A stretch of DNA of 64,000 nucleotides, taken from assembly GCF_028682635.1 (NCBI RefSeq), contig NZ_JANHLK010000006.1, positions 62,001-126,000 of the forward strand. Direction: 5' to 3'. A program made the translations under genes and the position numbers. Each line of letters opens with the position of its first letter. Position 1 is the stretch's first letter. Positions 63,276 to 64,000 of the stretch are shown in pieces. The DNA is from Pseudomonas putida. GTDB lineage: Bacteria; Pseudomonadota; Gammaproteobacteria; Pseudomonadales; Pseudomonadaceae. The notes under the pieces were generated by a model. The model did no database searches. It saw only the letters and a list, made by a program, of their open reading frames with translations, and was not told the DNA's origin.

Positions 63276-64000
63276 TTAGTTGTTCTTTGCATCCTTGCTG
63301 TCAATGGAGACACTTTGCAGCGCTTTTCGTGCCTGCTGCTTACGTAACAGTTGCCAATGCGAGAGCACGGTTTTCGGTGCCCAGATCTGCGGTTCGGAGG
63401 CTTCGAAATTGTCCGCCAGCTCGCGCTCGGCGACAGTGGCCTTGGCCAGTTTGAAGGCTTGCTCCAGGTCATCGGTCTGGTTCAGCGCCTGGGCGAACAA
63501 GGCGTCGCCGAAGTAGGTGAAGTTAGCTTCTTCGGAACAGCCGAAGGACACGCGGTCAGCTCGCGAGGCGGTCATGATCAGGGTGCGTTCGTCCTTCAGG
63601 GCGGGGATGAAACCGCCGGAGTAGCAGGACGAGATCACGATGATCTTGTCGCGGTTTTTCAGCGGGGCAAGGACGGCGGCAAGCTCGTCGGCGGGCAGGT
63701 CCGCCAGTTCCATGCGCGGCTGGTCGAGCACCAGTTCGTGCTCGCTGGTGCCATGGCTGGTCAGGTAGATGAACACCAGGTCTTCCGGGCCGCTGCGTTC
63801 GGCCAGCGTCTGGGCGGCGCGCCGCAGGTTCTCCCGGGTTGCCATCGGCCGGTCGCCGAGGTGGTCGCGATGGTTCACCAGGCGGATCTGGCCATAGGCG
63901 CCGAAGCGGCTGGTGAGCATGTTCGCGACATAGTCGGATTCGCGCAGGAACACGCTCTGCTTGCCGTCGCCGCCAAGGGTCAGGGTATAAAGCTCCACGG
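63276..64000 (-). CDS. C13-family (legumain/caspase-like) peptidase, N-terminus outside the window
   Basis: At least 240 residues; the frame continues beyond the right edge, so the start is not seen. FIYLTSHGTSEHE carries the catalytic His and IVISSCYSGGFIP the catalytic Cys, with IMTASRADRVSFGCSEEANFTYFGDALFAQAL following, the usual C13 layout. Pseudomonas relatives (PA4016-like) are longer with an additional N-terminal part. Likely cell envelope located, but no signal can be seen here. It may share a transcript with the NAD(P)-binding gene. Confidence 0.87.
   Translation of the reverse strand, partial: VELYTLTLGGDGKQSVFLRESDYVANMLTSRFGAYGQIRLVNHRDHLGDRPMATRENLRRAAQTLAERSGPEDLVFIYLTSHGTSEHELVLDQPRMELADLPADELAAVLAPLKNRDKIIVISSCYSGGFIPALKDERTLIMTASRADRVSFGCSEEANFTYFGDALFAQALNQTDDLEQAFKLAKATVAERELADNFEASEPQIWAPKTVLSHWQLLRKQQARKALQSVSIDSKDAKNN

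Overview
This window is chromosomal DNA of a fluorescent Pseudomonas, probably of the P. fluorescens group. The evidence is high GC, strong P. aeruginosa-like synteny (from memory, the PA4016-PA4061 neighbourhood) and many intergenic REP-type inverted repeats with the cores GTAGGAGCTGCCG...CTGCGATCTTTT or TGTGGGAGCGGGCTTGCTCGCGAA. No rRNA, tRNA or CRISPR array was recognised.

Bases 1-16500 are housekeeping: the tail of an unknown gene, a thioredoxin/TPR chaperone, a small-molecule-type methyltransferase and a lipoprotein, then the nrdR-ribD-ribC-ribBA-ribH-nusB-thiL-pgpA run, a periplasmic binding protein, stand-alone ribA, vitamin B12 uptake (btuF, btuB) and isoprenoid synthesis (xseB-ispA-dxs). 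RibBA has a cyclohydrolase domain without the zinc cysteines, so the separate RibA must open the riboflavin pathway.

Bases 16900-27150 hold a six-gene magABCDEF operon (yfa-type): an alpha-2-macroglobulin-like protein (MagD, with Ser where the thioester Cys would be) and five secreted or membrane partners, flanked by two related DUF2135 proteins. An unusual run of palindromic half-sites lies upstream. A DUF1254/DUF1214 lipoprotein gene follows.

Bases 28903-47070 form an 18.2-kb integrated island. It is bounded by a 22-base direct repeat, carries a P4-type integrase at its right end, and has paired GTTCCCCCA motifs at both ends. It sits in the transcription terminator downstream of a host phage-type repressor. 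Cargo: an AT-rich protein made of two tandem repeats, a giant DUF4011 helicase-nuclease (Hhe-like antiphage protein), a truncated second gene sharing the helicase's N-terminal domain, a nested tyrosine-recombinase module (DUF3987 protein, small protein, integrase-like protein, 90-residue protein), a 1552-residue STAND-type NTPase with an N-terminal PD-(D/E)XK-like nuclease signature, and a solitary antidote gene. The island looks like a defence island; the STAND-nuclease is the best candidate for an undescribed or unclassified system.

Bases 47070-64000 return to the core genome: an S24-type repressor, ppa, a DedA protein and MtfA-like peptidase, a GNAT enzyme, the ethanolamine catabolic cluster (eutC, eutB, eat, exaC) with two good sigma-54 promoters and a divergent EatR/AcoR-type activator, a J-domain protein, mpl, ubiX, a YceK-type lipoprotein, an NAD(P)-binding protein, and a C13-family peptidase cut by the window edge.
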